Part shown: piece after piece, positions 43,001 to 50,241 of the stretch
Layout of the letters: each line of letters begins with the position of its first letter
How positions within the stretch are numbered: the stretch's first letter is position 1
Source of the DNA: Tenebrio molitor
Taxonomy: Eukaryota; Arthropoda; Insecta; Coleoptera; Tenebrionidae
DNA: 64,000 bases
Assembly (NCBI RefSeq): GCF_963966145.1
Contig: NC_091047.1
Coordinates: 27,280,001-27,344,000 of the forward strand
Direction: 5' to 3'
Made by a program: the position numbers and the translations under genes
Notes under the pieces: generated by a model
What the model was told of the DNA's origin: nothing
Database searches by the model: none
Seen by the model: the letters and a program-made list of their open reading frames with translations, nothing else

Positions 43001-46000
43001 AGTGTGAACAATTGAAGGTTAAAATTTTTGAGGGAATGTGAAAATGAGGGAATGGAAAATGTAAATTTTTGACCATTTTGTTCTTGTTTTGTCGCAGATT
43101 CTGTGATTCTCCCACAAGTGACCTGGACAATCGTACTCCGAAAGGACGAGGTAAGAGAGGACGTTCTGCCGCCGCTGCAACTCCGAGCACTGATCTAAGC
43201 AACTTCACAGAGACCCGCTCATCCGTGCACAGTAAGTTGCGGAACGGGGGCGTGAAGGGGCGTCGAGGGGCGGCGAACGGTTCGGGTCCTTCCACGGCCC
43301 CCTCGTCCCCCACGCCCTTCGTGCCTCCCCGTCCAGAACCCAGCAACAAGCGGAAGAGTCGCGCCGGCGAGGAGGATTCCCCCCAACCCAGCGTCCAGGG
43401 AAAGAAGACCAAGATCGTGGTCCCCCCGCCGACGCCTCCCGTCCCCAGCACGCCCACCCCCTGCGGCAGCCCTCCCCCTTCCCCCGTGCTGCTGGAGTGC
43501 CCCGAACCCAACTGCTCGAAGAAGTACAAACATATCAACGGACTGAAGTACCACCAGTCGCACGCCCATGGCTCTGTCGATGACGACGACACCAAGGACG
43601 TCACCTCCATGTCGGAGAACGACGAATCGAACATCGAGGCCCCCAGTCCGGCCACGCCGGTCAAGTCGCCAGATAAGAGCCAGGACAGTCCGTTGACGCC
43701 GCAGAAGAAGGAAACGGAACTGCCACTGATACTGCGAGGTGCTGGCCTTCTCGACGTACCTAGTCAGCCGGCAACTCCGCGCAGTACTCCTCCCTCCCCG
43801 GCCACCCCGCAGAGTTTGCAGGATCTAGGTACAGGCGCAGGATCACCCACCGTGCCTCTGGTAGAGACCAAGAACGTCGTCAAGCCCGGGGTGCTGCGGT
43901 ACTCGCCCCCGGAGGAGTATCCCGTCGGGGTCTTTGCCGCTAACAAGCCGCAAGTGGCAGGTACGTACTCGCTACTCTTCTCGCCCCTACATTCACCCAT
44001 CACCATCATGGTTTTCAAAAAATACACTCTTCGTACTCTTCGATCTCCTATTTTTTAAGATGGCGGATCACATTTACCAATATGTAGATAATTTTCCTAA
44101 TGGGAACATAAACTTCAGTAAATGTCGTCACAATGTTGCCAATAAAGTTAACATACATCATAAAACCAGCGTTAGATTAAAAAAAACCTTCAAAGAAAAA
44201 TATAAAATTTTAATAGGGTAATTTGTGAGTTACATAAAGAAAGGCCTAGTGAATTGGTTTTACGTTCATATTAGCCTTTTTACACGGAAAAGTTGGAAGC
44301 TACAGATGTTAGTTGGTAATATGTACCTGCCATTCAGAAGGAAATTTTAGAATTTTTTCAGAAAATCTTACAGATTTGGTAGATTTGAAGAAAAAGTATA
44401 CCATTAGTCAGGACACAAACACGCCATTTTTTTTTCATCATGTTTACTCCATTTACGCTTTAGTTTTTGAACATTATGTTTTACTGATGCCATGATTGTT
44501 TCAGGAACACCAATGTCAAATTCAGGTCCTCTGCCCTCTGTGAGAAACGTTTCTGTGTCTCTACCTTCCGACCAGCCGAGTTCCCAAAACGATACGAATT
44601 CTCAACCGCAGTCTTTCACGAATCAGTTGCAATCTCAGGTGAACATGCCTTCTCAGCAGTTCACTCAACCCCCGACTCTCATAATCCCTCCCCAAAATCT
44701 CCAAGCCAACTCCCAGATCTCCTCTCAGATGTCGCCCCACGCTCCGCAGTCTCCCAGCCAGCAAACGGCGAAGATAACGCAGTTCAAAGTGAAACCCACT
44801 GCCGCACTCATGCCTGAAGACAAGACCAAACAGCAGCCGCAGCCGCAACAGAACGGAAATCCCAACGTCAAACCCCAGAATTTTAAGAAGAAGAATCGGA
44901 AGTCTCCAGCCGGGAGCCCTCATCCCCCCCAAGCTGAACAACCAGTTTTTGGAGTGGAACAAACTGCCAGGGACGAAGTGCAAAGTCCCGCTTATTCTGA
45001 TATCTCGGACGACGGAGCTCCTGTGATGGAGTCCGACATGGGGGATAAGAGTAAAAATGCCGACAAGAAGACTGAATCGGGGCAGTCGCTGCCCCACATG
45101 CCGCAATACGGTATGTACCCTTTCTACGGACAGCCTCAGTATTTGGTTCCGTCGGTGCAACAGCAGACGCAAGAAGCGAAATCGAAGGAACCTGACAAAG
45201 CTGCAGAAAAACCAGTTGATAAAGACGGTAAGAAAGAAGGATCTGATTACCAACAAAAAATTTTACCTCAGCAACATTATTACAACCCGTATGGTTATAT
45301 GCCAGGGTACCCGTACAATATGGACCCAAATTTCGGAGGCGTACCCATGGTGCAGGAGGACAAAATCAAAGAAGAGAGGATAAAAGAAAGTCCTAGTCCG
45401 ATCATTGATCAGCCGATCAAACCGCCGGCACCGATTCCGAACCCGATCCAGGTGCCCACTCCCGGCAAAGTGAAGGCGGAACCGCCCGTCAAGGAGAAGC
45501 ACCAAAACGAGAACCATCAAATACTCAAAGAGAGCATCGAAATCAAGAACCAGATGAACCCCTACATGTACTCCCGCCAACCCCAGCAACAGCAATCGCA
45601 TCACAATCAAAGAGACGAAGACGTTCGCCGCCTATACGTATACGACCAGCGCCGCAACCGAGAGCAACAATCAATGTCAGAGCACAAGAGCAACACCCCC
45701 AACAAGGCCCCTCCGCCGCCGAGCCCCAACTTGAAACACAAAGAAGCAAAGTCGGACGAAAAAAAGGACAAAGACGTGAAGCAAGAAGGCGTCAAGCCCA
45801 CCATGGAAACTCAAGGCCCGCCGCCGCCCCCCACGTCGCAATATGCCTACATCCACCCCAGCTACATGCAGTCGGCCCATTACGGGGCGCTTCCCTTCGA
45901 CCCCAACCACCCCATGTACAGGGGTATCATGGTACCTGGTCCCTACAGCGGTAACCCCTACTTGCACCCTCAGATCCCGCGGTACCACGCTCCCGAGGAC

Positions 46001-47691
46001 CTGTCTCGCGCCCCTCCTCCTCCCAAAGCCCTGGACATGCTCCAGCACCACGCTCAGTACTTCTCATCCCACAAAATCCACGAACTCCAAGAGAGGGCGA
46101 TCAAGTCGCCCACCCCAAAGACTTCTGTGGCCAGTTCGAGTCCGTCAACGAATAGCGGACAGTCGACCATTCCGTCGCAGCCCCAGATGACACAGCCGCC
46201 TACGTCACAACCGACGAACACGACGCCCTCGGGGGGCAAGCAGACGCCGGGGGACAGCAAAGATTCGCGCTCGCCGCCCCCGCAAAGACACGTGCACACG
46301 CACCACCACACACACGTAGGCCTTGGATATCCCATGTATCCTCCCCCGTATGGAGGTGAGTCTCTACGTAATCACTGATCAAAGAAATTTGGAAGTTCGC
46401 CTCAAACCGGCAGATGTCGTTTAGTTCGAGCGAATGACAGTTGACATTCGTATGAATCGATCTACGAGTCGATTATTGTTTTACGTGAGTAGGTGGGACT
46501 AGTTAACATGGTTAACGTTAGTGATGGGAAATTTCCGGAAATTTATAATTTGGAAATATTTCCGGAAACTTAGAAACATTGTAATTTTTAAAATGTGTGC
46601 TCCATCATATTGGGATTATTTTTCTTTTCAAGAAAACACCAAATAATAAAGTACAGGTCACGCATTTTAGGATGGCGAGCGGCTTGGACGCGCAATGAAA
46701 GCGCGCAAGCCTGCCGTTTGAAAAGTCCCAGTGGCGGAGTCTTCTCGGTTTATGACTTTCAAGAAATGTTCAGGAATTATTTAACCCCGGATAATCATAA
46801 AAGCAAGGCCTATCATTTACACACAGGTAGACAGTTCTGGAAATGCAAACAGCTTAAAAGAAACTTAGATATTCGATCTAAATCTTTGTTGTTACGCCAC
46901 TGCAACGACTCTTATTTACCAAAGCGTTCCGAAGCACCAATCGTGGTGCGCCGGCTGCCGGCTCTCGCCATCGGCCATCCTAAAACGCGTGGACTATGGT
47001 TGTTGACAATGTTTTAAGATTGAATAAATTATTTTTTGATCAGCGAAGCTTAAATCAACCGGTTCAGACAGAATTCTGACCTATTGTAGACTTTTGGGTT
47101 GTGCATAAGGAGTTATTTAAGTACTTGAATAACCTGAATATCTTGTCAGTGTTAGACTTTTGAGGTTATGTTTCTGAGATTTGGGGGTAAAATTTTAAGC
47201 TGGGAAACTTATGGAAATACATAATGTTTCTGTTTCTGAAATATTTCCGTTTCAGAAATATTTCCATTGCCCATCACTAGTTAACGTCATAAATGTAATA
47301 TTTCGAATGTTTTTGAAAATACAATGTTACATATTTTTAATTAAGTTTTTAGATATAATAATGATAGAATACGGCTGCATTTGACACAAAAAAAGTTTTT
47401 CTTTGACTTGATTTGATAGTTAGTATGAATCAATCTACGAGTCGAGTTTTGTTATTCGTAACCTGGTGGCTTTCCAGATTTATTTGATCGCATGTTGTCT
47501 GTGTGAATGTAAATTTACGTTTTGCCAAGCAATGACAGTTGCCAGTCGGAAATCGTGGTTTTACGTTCACACAGACCGATGTTGATGTTTTGAATTCTAG
47601 TGAATAATTTTAGGTTTACGTTTCAGCCGCAGTGTTAGCAAGCCAACAAGCAGCAGCAGTGACAGTTATTAACCCTTATCCGACCAAGTGA
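6964..47691 (+). CDS. sbb: scribbler/brakeless, ZNF608/609-family zinc-finger co-regulator (3' part of gene)
   Basis: Six exons join in frame: 6964-7005, 40931-41054, 42591-42678, 43098-43960, 44505-46355, 47627-47691. Each has AG/GT borders and matching phases (0, 1, 2, 1, 1), giving 1010 codons and a TGA stop. The block around EVSDVCIGTSVGTITEPDCL, VVNVTWRGKTYVGTLLDC and HDWAPPRFCDSPTSDLDNR is the family's hallmark, followed by one C2H2 finger, a Pro/Ser/Gln-rich region with SPAYSDISDDGAPVMESD, and the C-terminus ASQQAAAVTVINPYPTK. In Drosophila, scribbler (brakeless, master of thickveins) is a nuclear co-repressor that works with Atrophin in axon guidance and patterning. Earlier coding exons are presumably upstream of the window, so the true start is unknown. 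The 34-kb intron hosts three antisense MADF genes. Identity is firm; completeness at the 5' side is not. Confidence 0.93.
8955..9945. mobile_element. 991-bp relic mariner-type element
   Basis: Inverted ends CAGCGTGATCAACAAGGACT run ~35 bp and continue to CTGAAGCTGTTGGCA. TA lies on both sides (8953-8954, 9946-9947). The minus strand holds broken transposase fragments (next entry). Confidence 0.8.
9158..9712 (-). pseudogene. Broken IS630/mariner-type transposase fragments
   Basis: In one minus-strand frame near 9590-9440 the sequence reads LTEDAVENVRGRMEQNPRKS, a helix-turn-helix pattern familiar from insect mariner-like transposases. After a frame change the sequence near 9270-9300 reads LKFHPYK, the segment that usually follows. 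Stops and frame shifts separate the pieces, and no DDE/D catalytic block remains, so it is a dead, internally deleted copy. Confidence 0.65.
10680..11400. other. GC-elevated island in sbb intron
   Basis: GC and CpG are clearly higher than in the surrounding AT-rich intron, and minus-strand frames of 173 and 82 codons are open, overlapping. The translated products show no domain I know and no splice-consistent extension. Candidate enhancer or conserved noncoding block, not a supported gene. Confidence 0.4.
12700..13516 (-). CDS. MADF-domain protein, paralog 1
   Basis: Exons on the minus strand are 13516-13148, 13097-12865 and 12808-12700, with introns of 50 and 56 nt, giving 236 aa. Start MNNTEETEERFLWNQES is chosen because all three paralogs share MNN here. 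Residues ~18-115 form a MADF (Myb/SANT-like) domain: LIDLYKKYPVLYAP near its start, LRTQYANQLSKIRKSQLSG in the middle and LWCFAQLDFL at the end. MADF proteins such as Adf-1 bind DNA or act as transcription regulators. An acidic linker follows (EGQADQDDESVHESKD), then a basic helix-like tail (ELRKISGRHSLRKAKKEI) that might be BESS-like but is not a clear match. A poly(A) signal on the minus strand lies at 12672-12667. The gene is nested antisense in the sbb intron. Its specific target is unknown. Confidence 0.88.
13517..14590 (-). repeat. Upstream flank of MADF paralog 1, duplicated with the gene
   Basis: This tract is recognisably similar to 18548-19270 and 20696-21420. Shared landmarks in order from the gene are CACGTACGTGTTGCAC-type sequence, CTGCGCACGATT, a GGTGGGGA stretch, CTTGCATGCAAT, GAAAACTTTCC and an AT-rich end with TTAATTAATTAA. 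The duplication unit therefore includes the probable promoter. Paralog 1's minus-strand frame stays open upstream to 13774, but the other copies do not preserve it. Confidence 0.7.
14600..17700. other. Spacer between MADF paralogs 1 and 2
   Basis: Contains the 498-bp MITE (15491-15988). The remainder is AT-rich with short meaningless frames. Confidence 0.5.
15491..15988. mobile_element. 498-bp MITE with CAGGGTTATTCACGAG ends
   Basis: Inverted ends CAGGGTTATTCACGAGAG extend ~45 bp to TTTTGCCGCAACC, with TA duplications at 15489-15490 and 15989-15990. It lies between MADF paralogs 1 and 2 and helps explain their larger spacing. A related single end occurs at 3309. Confidence 0.82.
17760..18547 (-). 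CDS. MADF-domain protein, paralog 2
   Basis: Exons are 18547-18185, 18135-17918 and 17868-17760, with introns of 49 nt each, giving 229 aa. It begins MNNVGDTEDRVLWNRES. The MADF domain spans residues ~18-113 (LIELYKKYPVLYAP; LRTQYAHQLSKIRKSQLSG; LWCFGQLEFL), followed by an acidic linker and the tail ELRKICNRQLLRRAKKEI ending DAQEVCDY. Splice phases (0, 2) equal those of its neighbours, so all three come from one ancestral gene. The SV-D end of exon 1 is two codons shorter than in the other copies. Minus-strand poly(A) signals lie at 17732-17727 and 17720-17715. All splice sites and the frame are intact, so it is probably functional. Confidence 0.87.
18548..19270 (-). repeat. Upstream flank of MADF paralog 2 (duplicated unit)
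   Basis: It is homologous to the flanks of paralogs 1 and 3, with the same order of landmarks: ACGTACGTGTTGCAC at 18622, GGTGGGGACGAATTGATTG at 18703, CTTGCATGCAATTTAATCG at 18735, GAAAACTTTCCGAATG at 18909 and TTAATTAATTAACG at 19184. No coding potential is shared between the copies. Confidence 0.7.
19425..19444. repeat. (TAA)n microsatellite
   Basis: About seven TAA/AAT units between MADF paralogs 2 and 3. A similar tract lies at 42745-42760 in an sbb intron, and a (TA)n tract at 49560-49578. Confidence 0.8.
19925..20695 (-). CDS. MADF-domain protein, paralog 3
   Basis: Exons are 20695-20327, 20276-20083 and 20033-19925, with introns of 50 and 49 nt, giving 223 aa. The aligned start is MNNADGTDERFLWNQES; an in-frame ATG seven codons upstream (20716, MVYLPGK) is also possible. 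The MADF domain (residues ~18-115) reads LIESYKKYPVLYAP, LRTQYARQLSKIKKSQLGR and FWCFAQLEFL. The acidic linker is the shortest of the three, lacking about a dozen residues present in paralog 1. The tail is ELRKISSQQSLRKAKKEI, ending in TAA rather than TGA. A minus-strand poly(A) signal lies at 19887-19882. The paralog 2 start lies about 1.4 kb away on the same strand. Confidence 0.87.
20696..21420 (-). repeat. Upstream flank of MADF paralog 3 (duplicated unit)
   Basis: It is homologous to the other two flanks, with TGTTGCACACCACTCGGAAC at 20791, CTGCGCACGATT at 20837, GGTTAATGGTGGGGAGGAG at 20863 and GAAAACTTTCCCAATAAAAT at 21077. Similarity fades near 21.4 kb, which marks the outer edge of the array. 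Confidence 0.68.
21864..22231. mobile_element. 368-bp MITE with GCGCGTTCAAATGAAATC ends
   Basis: Arms share GCGCGTTCAAATGAAATCCT and are followed by GGG. TA flanks at 21862-21863 and 22232-22233. The outermost bases differ slightly between the arms. It lies just beyond the MADF array. Confidence 0.7.
22860..23050 (+). repeat. Dispersed repeat copy
   Basis: It matches 26755-26950 over ~190 bp: AATAAG-GCG, TTTAAT-T-GCCTTTCT, AAATGG-CGACGCGTGACC, CTTCA-TTTT, TCACTAGAG. A shorter match lies at 1150-1231. No inverted partner was found here. Confidence 0.55.
26105..26828. repeat. Inverted pair of the same dispersed repeat enclosing a MITE
   Basis: The left copy is in reverse orientation (26105-26135, CTTCAAGGTCGCG...CCATTTG) and the right copy is forward (26795-26828, AAATGGCCGACGCGTGACC). 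The 266-bp MITE at 26219-26484 sits between them. The right copy shares a further ~150 bp with 22860-23050 (TCACTAGAG...TGTTTG). Confidence 0.5.
26219..26484. mobile_element. 266-bp MITE, copy 2 of the same family
   Basis: It shares the interior with 32308-32596 (CATTTGCACAAGGTTTGAC, GGTGGGAAACGATGTAGGAG, CCAGAAAAAACGCGAAAATT). Ends read GGTCATTGTTTACTTTAGC and the inverse with a few extra bases. A perfect 8-bp duplication AAGTTGAA lies at 26211-26218 and 26485-26492. The left end seems to have lost about six bases. Confidence 0.8.
29290..29990. other. CpG-rich island in sbb intron
   Basis: Dense CG-containing sequence (GGCGGCGGTGGCGGCGGACC near 29489, CTCGCGAGCGAG near 29564), then G/A-rich sequence (GGGAGAGAGAGGCGGCGAG) and a G-rich tract to ~29.99 kb. 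Several overlapping frames on both strands are products of composition. It could be an internal promoter or enhancer. Confidence 0.4.
30000..30790. repeat. Degenerate short-period repeat
   Basis: Variants of TTTATAAAGAT, ACTTCATAAAGATTTTAT and GAAGTCGTAAAG recur every ~20-40 bases for ~0.8 kb, suggesting an old, diverged minisatellite. No open frame of note. Confidence 0.45.
32144..32613. repeat. Foldback element interrupted by a MITE
   Basis: The outer ends TGACACGATGCTAAATT (32144-32160) and its exact inverse (32597-32613) pair. The inner arms from GCTAAATTTTGTACAAAATT pair with 32266-32307, and a second hairpin (GACCAATGAAC...GTTCATTGGTCC) sits in the middle. Removing 32308-32596 and one 8-bp duplication leaves an almost perfect ~173-bp palindrome, so the insertion is younger. 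Confidence 0.75.
32308..32596. mobile_element. 289-bp MITE with 8-bp target duplication (copy 1 of a two-copy family)
   Basis: The long inverted repeats start GGTAATTGTTCACTTTAAC, and arms extend through CGCGTTTTTTCTGGCTAGAC. A perfect 8-bp duplication AATTTAGC lies at 32300-32307 and 32597-32604. The centre includes CATTTGCACAAGGTTTGAC, repeated inversely. It is inserted inside an older palindrome (32144-32613). GG termini with 8-bp duplications could suggest Merlin or hAT, which is not resolvable here. Confidence 0.82.
32684..32744. repeat. Short inverted repeat (AACCGGGAAAGT)
   Basis: Exact 12-bp arms lie at 32692-32703 and 32725-32736, with AT-rich sequence between. It lies ~70 bp beyond the nested foldback element. 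Confidence 0.5.
33848..33945 (+). repeat. ~97-bp dispersed repeat, copy A
   Basis: Matches 39413-39510: AAATTACCC, CTCAATA, TAGAGATCCAATTATCC, GTTAT-G-TATA and GTTGT. Neither copy has obvious ends. They lie 5.6 kb apart in the sbb intron. Confidence 0.6.
34930..34999. repeat. 70-bp imperfect hairpin
   Basis: AAATGTTGCGT...AACTTTGGGATTT pairs with AAATCTCAAAGTT...ACGCAACATTT, leaving a 10-nt loop. No coding potential. Probably a MITE remnant. Confidence 0.55.
35510..36260. other. Moderately GC-rich stretch in sbb intron
   Basis: A 113-codon + strand frame (35918-36259) is open within sequence richer in CG than its flanks. The protein resembles nothing I recognise and has no clear splice partners. 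Possibly conserved noncoding DNA. Confidence 0.3.
39413..39510 (+). repeat. ~97-bp dispersed repeat, copy B
   Basis: Partner of 33848-33945, sharing TTAGAGATCCAATTATCCT nearly exactly. The frames running through both copies differ, so the similarity is at DNA level, not a protein. Confidence 0.6.
39510..40560. other. Mixed-composition stretch before sbb exon at 40931
   Basis: Somewhat GC-richer than the intron average, with scattered sequences such as CCGGGAGCGTTTTC. A 117-codon frame (39457-39810) starts inside the dispersed repeat at 39413 and is therefore unlikely to be a gene. Nothing else is supported. Confidence 0.3.
40931..41054 (+). CDS. sbb: sbb exon with conserved EVSDVCIGTSVG block
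   Basis: The exon follows TTTGTTACAG and ends at GTAAGC, with 124 nt (phase 0 in, phase 1 out). It encodes the start of the conserved ZNF608/609 core: TSVGTITEPDCLGPCEPG, then VTLEGIVWHETEGG across the junction. This block is nearly invariant between insects and vertebrates as I know the family, which makes this exon the firmest anchor for the gene assignment. Confidence 0.93.
41536..41729. mobile_element. 194-bp palindromic MITE (GGTGTTCATTTAAATTT)
   Basis: Arms of ~55 bp begin GGTGTTCATTTAAATTT and contain GGCGTTGAAGAGTC. Nearly the whole element folds on itself. No clear target duplication was seen. It lies in the 1.5-kb sbb intron. Confidence 0.7.
41942..42181. mobile_element. 240-bp Tc1/mariner-type MITE
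   Basis: Inverted ends CAGTTGGTTGCAAA followed by an A-rich stretch and CGGGAA. TA flanks at 41940-41941 and 42182-42183. Same sbb intron as the previous element. Confidence 0.75.
42591..42678 (+). CDS. sbb: sbb exon with conserved VVNVTWRGKTYVG block
   Basis: The exon follows CTGTTTCAG and ends at GTGAGA, with 88 nt (phase 1 in, phase 2 out). It encodes GVLVVNVTWRGKTYVGTLLD followed by CTRHDWAPPR and continues the conserved core without a gap. The preceding 1.5-kb intron holds two MITE-like palindromic elements. Confidence 0.93.
43098..43960 (+). CDS. sbb: sbb exon with C2H2 zinc finger
   Basis: The exon follows GTCGCAG and ends at GTACGT, with 863 nt (phase 2 in, phase 1 out). It begins FCDSPTSDLDNRTPKGRGKR, completing the conserved core with a basic, nuclear-localisation-like stretch. 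A single C2H2 finger lies at 43498-43569 (Cys-x4-Cys-x12-His, then two candidate distal His in QSHAH). Around it are Pro/Ser/Thr-rich low-complexity segments with many SP/TP sites. GC content is much higher than in the flanking introns, so long shadow ORFs appear on the other strand. Confidence 0.93.
43961..44504 (+). other. sbb intron of 544 bp
   Basis: GTACGT donor and TGTTTCAG acceptor. The frame of the upstream exon continues open for ~30 codons into it, but composition turns AT-rich at once. Nothing else seen. Confidence 0.8.
44505..46355 (+). CDS. sbb: sbb large Pro/Gln-rich exon
   Basis: The exon follows GATTGTTTCAG and ends at GTGAGT, with 1851 nt (phase 1 in, phase 1 out). It encodes about 617 residues rich in Gln, Pro, Ser, Tyr and Met. 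It contains the family motif SPAYSDISDDGAPVMESD, basic KKKNRKSP, repeated Tyr/Pro-rich stretches (YGMYPFYGQPQY, YYNPYGYMPGYPY), a Lys/Glu-rich segment and a His-rich end (HVHTHHHTHVG). These look like disordered co-regulator sequence. It is the longest exon in the window, and the opposite-strand ORFs within it are shadows. Confidence 0.93.
46519..47279. mobile_element. hAT-like non-autonomous element in last sbb intron
   Basis: Terminal inverted repeats TAGTGATGGG / CCCATCACTA bound 761 bp, and a perfect 8-bp target duplication GTTAACGT lies at 46511-46518 and 47280-47287. Length and sequence of the duplication and the termini fit the hAT superfamily. Subterminal repeats of GGAAATATTTCC type occur at both ends. 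Inside is a second inverted pair (GCATTTTAGGATGGC at ~46663 and its reverse near 46975). An internal 140-codon frame shows no transposase motif. Confidence 0.85.
47627..47691 (+). CDS. sbb: sbb last coding exon
   Basis: The exon follows TTACGTTTCAG. It has 65 nt, entered in phase 1, encodes AAVLASQQAAAVTVINPYPT plus K, and ends in TGA at 47689-47691. The phase fits the donor at 46356 exactly. The preceding 1.27-kb intron carries the hAT-like insertion at 46519-47279. Confidence 0.9.
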
Positions 47692-48630
47692 GTGCCCGAT
47701 CTTGAACCAACCGTGTCGTAGTGACTAAAGCATTCCATAGTTGTGTCTTGTTATATAGTGTGCACATGCTGATGTAACCTAATGACTTTATTTCTAGACC
47801 CACAGCTGTTTTGCGATGCAAACGTATTGTACATTATTATTTTATTCATTGTAAATAGTGTAAAGACATAATGATGTCTTTTAAAGTCATAATTAGTTAA
47901 TACTTTGTAGTAGACTGATATTTGACCTATTAGAACTGTGTATTTTTTAATGTAAAACTGTCTTCTTTATTATTATAAAAATACTAAGATTAGATATAAC
48001 TTTTTATTTTTACTTTTTACATTATTTGTTCCATTCCAGTTTTATTGGAATATTTGTATAATTATAAACTTGTCTTTTTTTACTTAAACAATTGGAGTCT
48101 GTACATCTTGTAATATTCTGTAAATAAGCCATGACAAAAAAAATGTATAGAGTTTATTACGACACAAATTGCAAAAAGCCTTAAGTGTGGTTTCGTGGTT
48201 TTAAAATTATCCTCTTGTTTACTTTCCATTCGTATACGTAATTAATACATGACCACAAATCGCAGCCATTGACATTAGCTGTGGGAACGTTCAACAAGAA
48301 ATCCCAATTTTATGTAATTAAACATGTGCAAGAAAAAATTTACGACTGTGATGTTCCCCTCAGGAGTTCGAGTCCCGCACAATTTTTCACCGCATTCATA
48401 AATATTTTCTTTCGACATATTTAATTATGTAATCTCGTATTTGGTGATTTCGACAAGGAGGCACCCAAACCAGTAATCTAATGTTTGTCTCGTCTGTTTT
48501 TATAATACTGTGATTGTTGTGCAAATTATTGTTTTTAACATTTGAGAAGATTACCTATTGTACAGACTACGAGGGGCTTAATGTAAAGTTGCTTAATAAA
48601 AATAAATAAACTAAAATCTTTTTGTTATTA
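47692..48630 (+). terminator. sbb: sbb 3' UTR with clustered poly(A) signals
   Basis: AT-rich noncoding sequence follows the TGA. AATAAA hexamers overlap at 48595-48610, about 0.9 kb after the stop. These are the first dense signal cluster and the likely 3' end, although a longer UTR cannot be excluded. No open frame of interest is present. Confidence 0.55.
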
Positions 48631-49072
48631 CTTATCTATTTTTTTGATAAATGTTGTACAAAACTGTTACATCTGTTGTCAAAAAAATAAATGTCTTTCA
48701 TAATCAGTACACATTTTTTGGGTACACGCTTACCCAACATTCCCTTTTCTATTTTACAACTGTTTCATTATATTGTACATTCATATTCATTCATTTAGAC
48801 AGTATTTGTCGTTCTAGAAGTGTAAATCTCATATTTGTAGAATTTTATACACATTTTAAAAGATGTAAATGCGTTTAATTTTACTCTTAAGTTACTCACA
48901 ACAAACTTACTCTTCATTCTAATTGGCGCCAAATATGCTCTTGTGTCGTTATTGTAACGACGCATTGGCATTTACACAACTTTCACTGTAGTGGTAGTGG
49001 TAGACAACATCCGAGAACATTTTTAACATACGCGTTAGAGATTTTATAATTTAAATCTAAACGTTTTAGTTA

Positions 49073-49825
49073 AGAGACCATTTCATCTAAGAAGTACATG
49101 ATGACTCATCGAAATCTGACCGTACGACGCTAGTCAGCTGATGATCAGTGCCGTAGAAACATTCGATTAGCTGAGGAGTCACTATAGTTCAATTAATTTA
49201 TATGATTGAAATTCTAACAAATCAATAATTGAACAATGAATACCATAGAACGATACACAGCGAAAGGAATAACAAAAACAAAACACTTCTGAACGCTAAC
49301 GGGGTTAAATTAGAAATAACAACGAGCGCATAGATTCTACGTGGTTGATAGGTCTGCACGCCGCTGGACTCAAACCTCCCCTAAAAATTTGAACATGGAC
49401 TCGTCCGATGAAAACGCGTTCGTGCGCATTATGTACTATCGCGGCCAAAATACTTTGGTCGTCACTTTTTGACACTTCAAATGTAAATCATTTATTAATA
49501 TCAATATACATGACAATTTCAAATTATTCTTGTCAAAAATATGGCACCTTCAGTTTTTGATATATATATATATATATAGAATCGTCTTACTTGCTTCTGA
49601 AGGTTGTCTAAACCGCGACCATGTTGATATTTTGCTTTTGAACCCTGCCTCCGAGGCTGGGATTTACCCCACCCGTATGACACTGATGGATTAAAATAAT
49701 TTTGACAGTAGTAAAAAATAAGGTTAAACATCCTAAAGTTTGCTTTACAATTGAATGTCATTTATGTCACATTGACGACCAAAGTATTTTGGCCGCGATA
49801 GTACTTCTTAGATGAAATGGTCTCT
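49073..49825. repeat. Older inverted-repeat element carrying the nested 366-bp MITE
   Basis: The left arm AGAGACCATTTCATCTAAG (49073-49103) pairs with the right arm, which is split by the MITE: the segment ending in ...CATTATG before 49434 and 49802-49825 after it. Without the MITE the arms match over ~31 bp, which supports a TA insertion into this element. Confidence 0.65.
49436..49801. mobile_element. 366-bp Tc1/mariner-type MITE
   Basis: Inverted ends CTATCGCGGCCAAAATAC continue for ~29 bp and are flanked by TA on both sides (49434-49435, 49802-49803). A (TA)n tract lies inside at 49560-49578. It is inserted into the right arm of an older inverted repeat (49073-49825). Confidence 0.8.
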
Positions 49826-50241
49826 ACATCTGTTAATTGATTAGTTCATCGCCTTGTCGTTGGCGCACTGCACAAATTGTAGTGTCAAAAGTCAAAACGA
49901 TAGATCAAAATATTTGCAAAACTTAGCGGGTTCTACAAGAAATGAGGGAGTCCTGAGTTAACACAATCCAGTATTGTGGATATGCAACTAAAAGTAAACT
50001 CTTCTCGGAATGGCGCTGCAGTCAGCGGCTAAACGATGAACCAATGAATTCGATATTCCACAGTACTGCGGTACAGTTTATCCAGATCAAGGATCAAGAC
50101 GGTAAAAAGGGCCCACAAAATGTGACAGAACTCTTTATTATTTAATACGTTAACAAAGGAATGAAAAATATGTATTAAGTAAATCACCGGGCTTGATTAT
50201 ATAGTTTTCTGTTGTGTATTATGGGTCCAAGGACGAGTATC

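Larger units (their letters stand above)
48640..50241. other. Intergenic between sbb and the receptor gene
   Basis: Contains the nested 49073-49825 elements. The 3' ends of the two genes face each other across ~1.6 kb. A minus-strand poly(A) signal for the receptor lies at 50139-50134. No other gene seen. Confidence 0.6.

Noticed and set aside
42984..43664. 226-codon minus-strand frame opposite the sbb zinc-finger exon
   Set aside because: Shadow of GC-rich, biased codons of the real exon; no domain.
44561..45256. 231-codon minus-strand frame (Arg/Leu-rich) opposite the large sbb exon
   Set aside because: Antisense shadow of a Gln/Pro-rich coding exon.
46595..47017. 140-codon frame within the hAT-like element
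   Set aside because: No zinc-finger BED or hAT dimerisation motif; lies between subterminal repeats of a non-autonomous element.
48340..48400. GTTCGAGTCCCGC resembling a tRNA B box
   Set aside because: No matching A box, acceptor stem or anticodon arm upstream; lies in the sbb 3' UTR.
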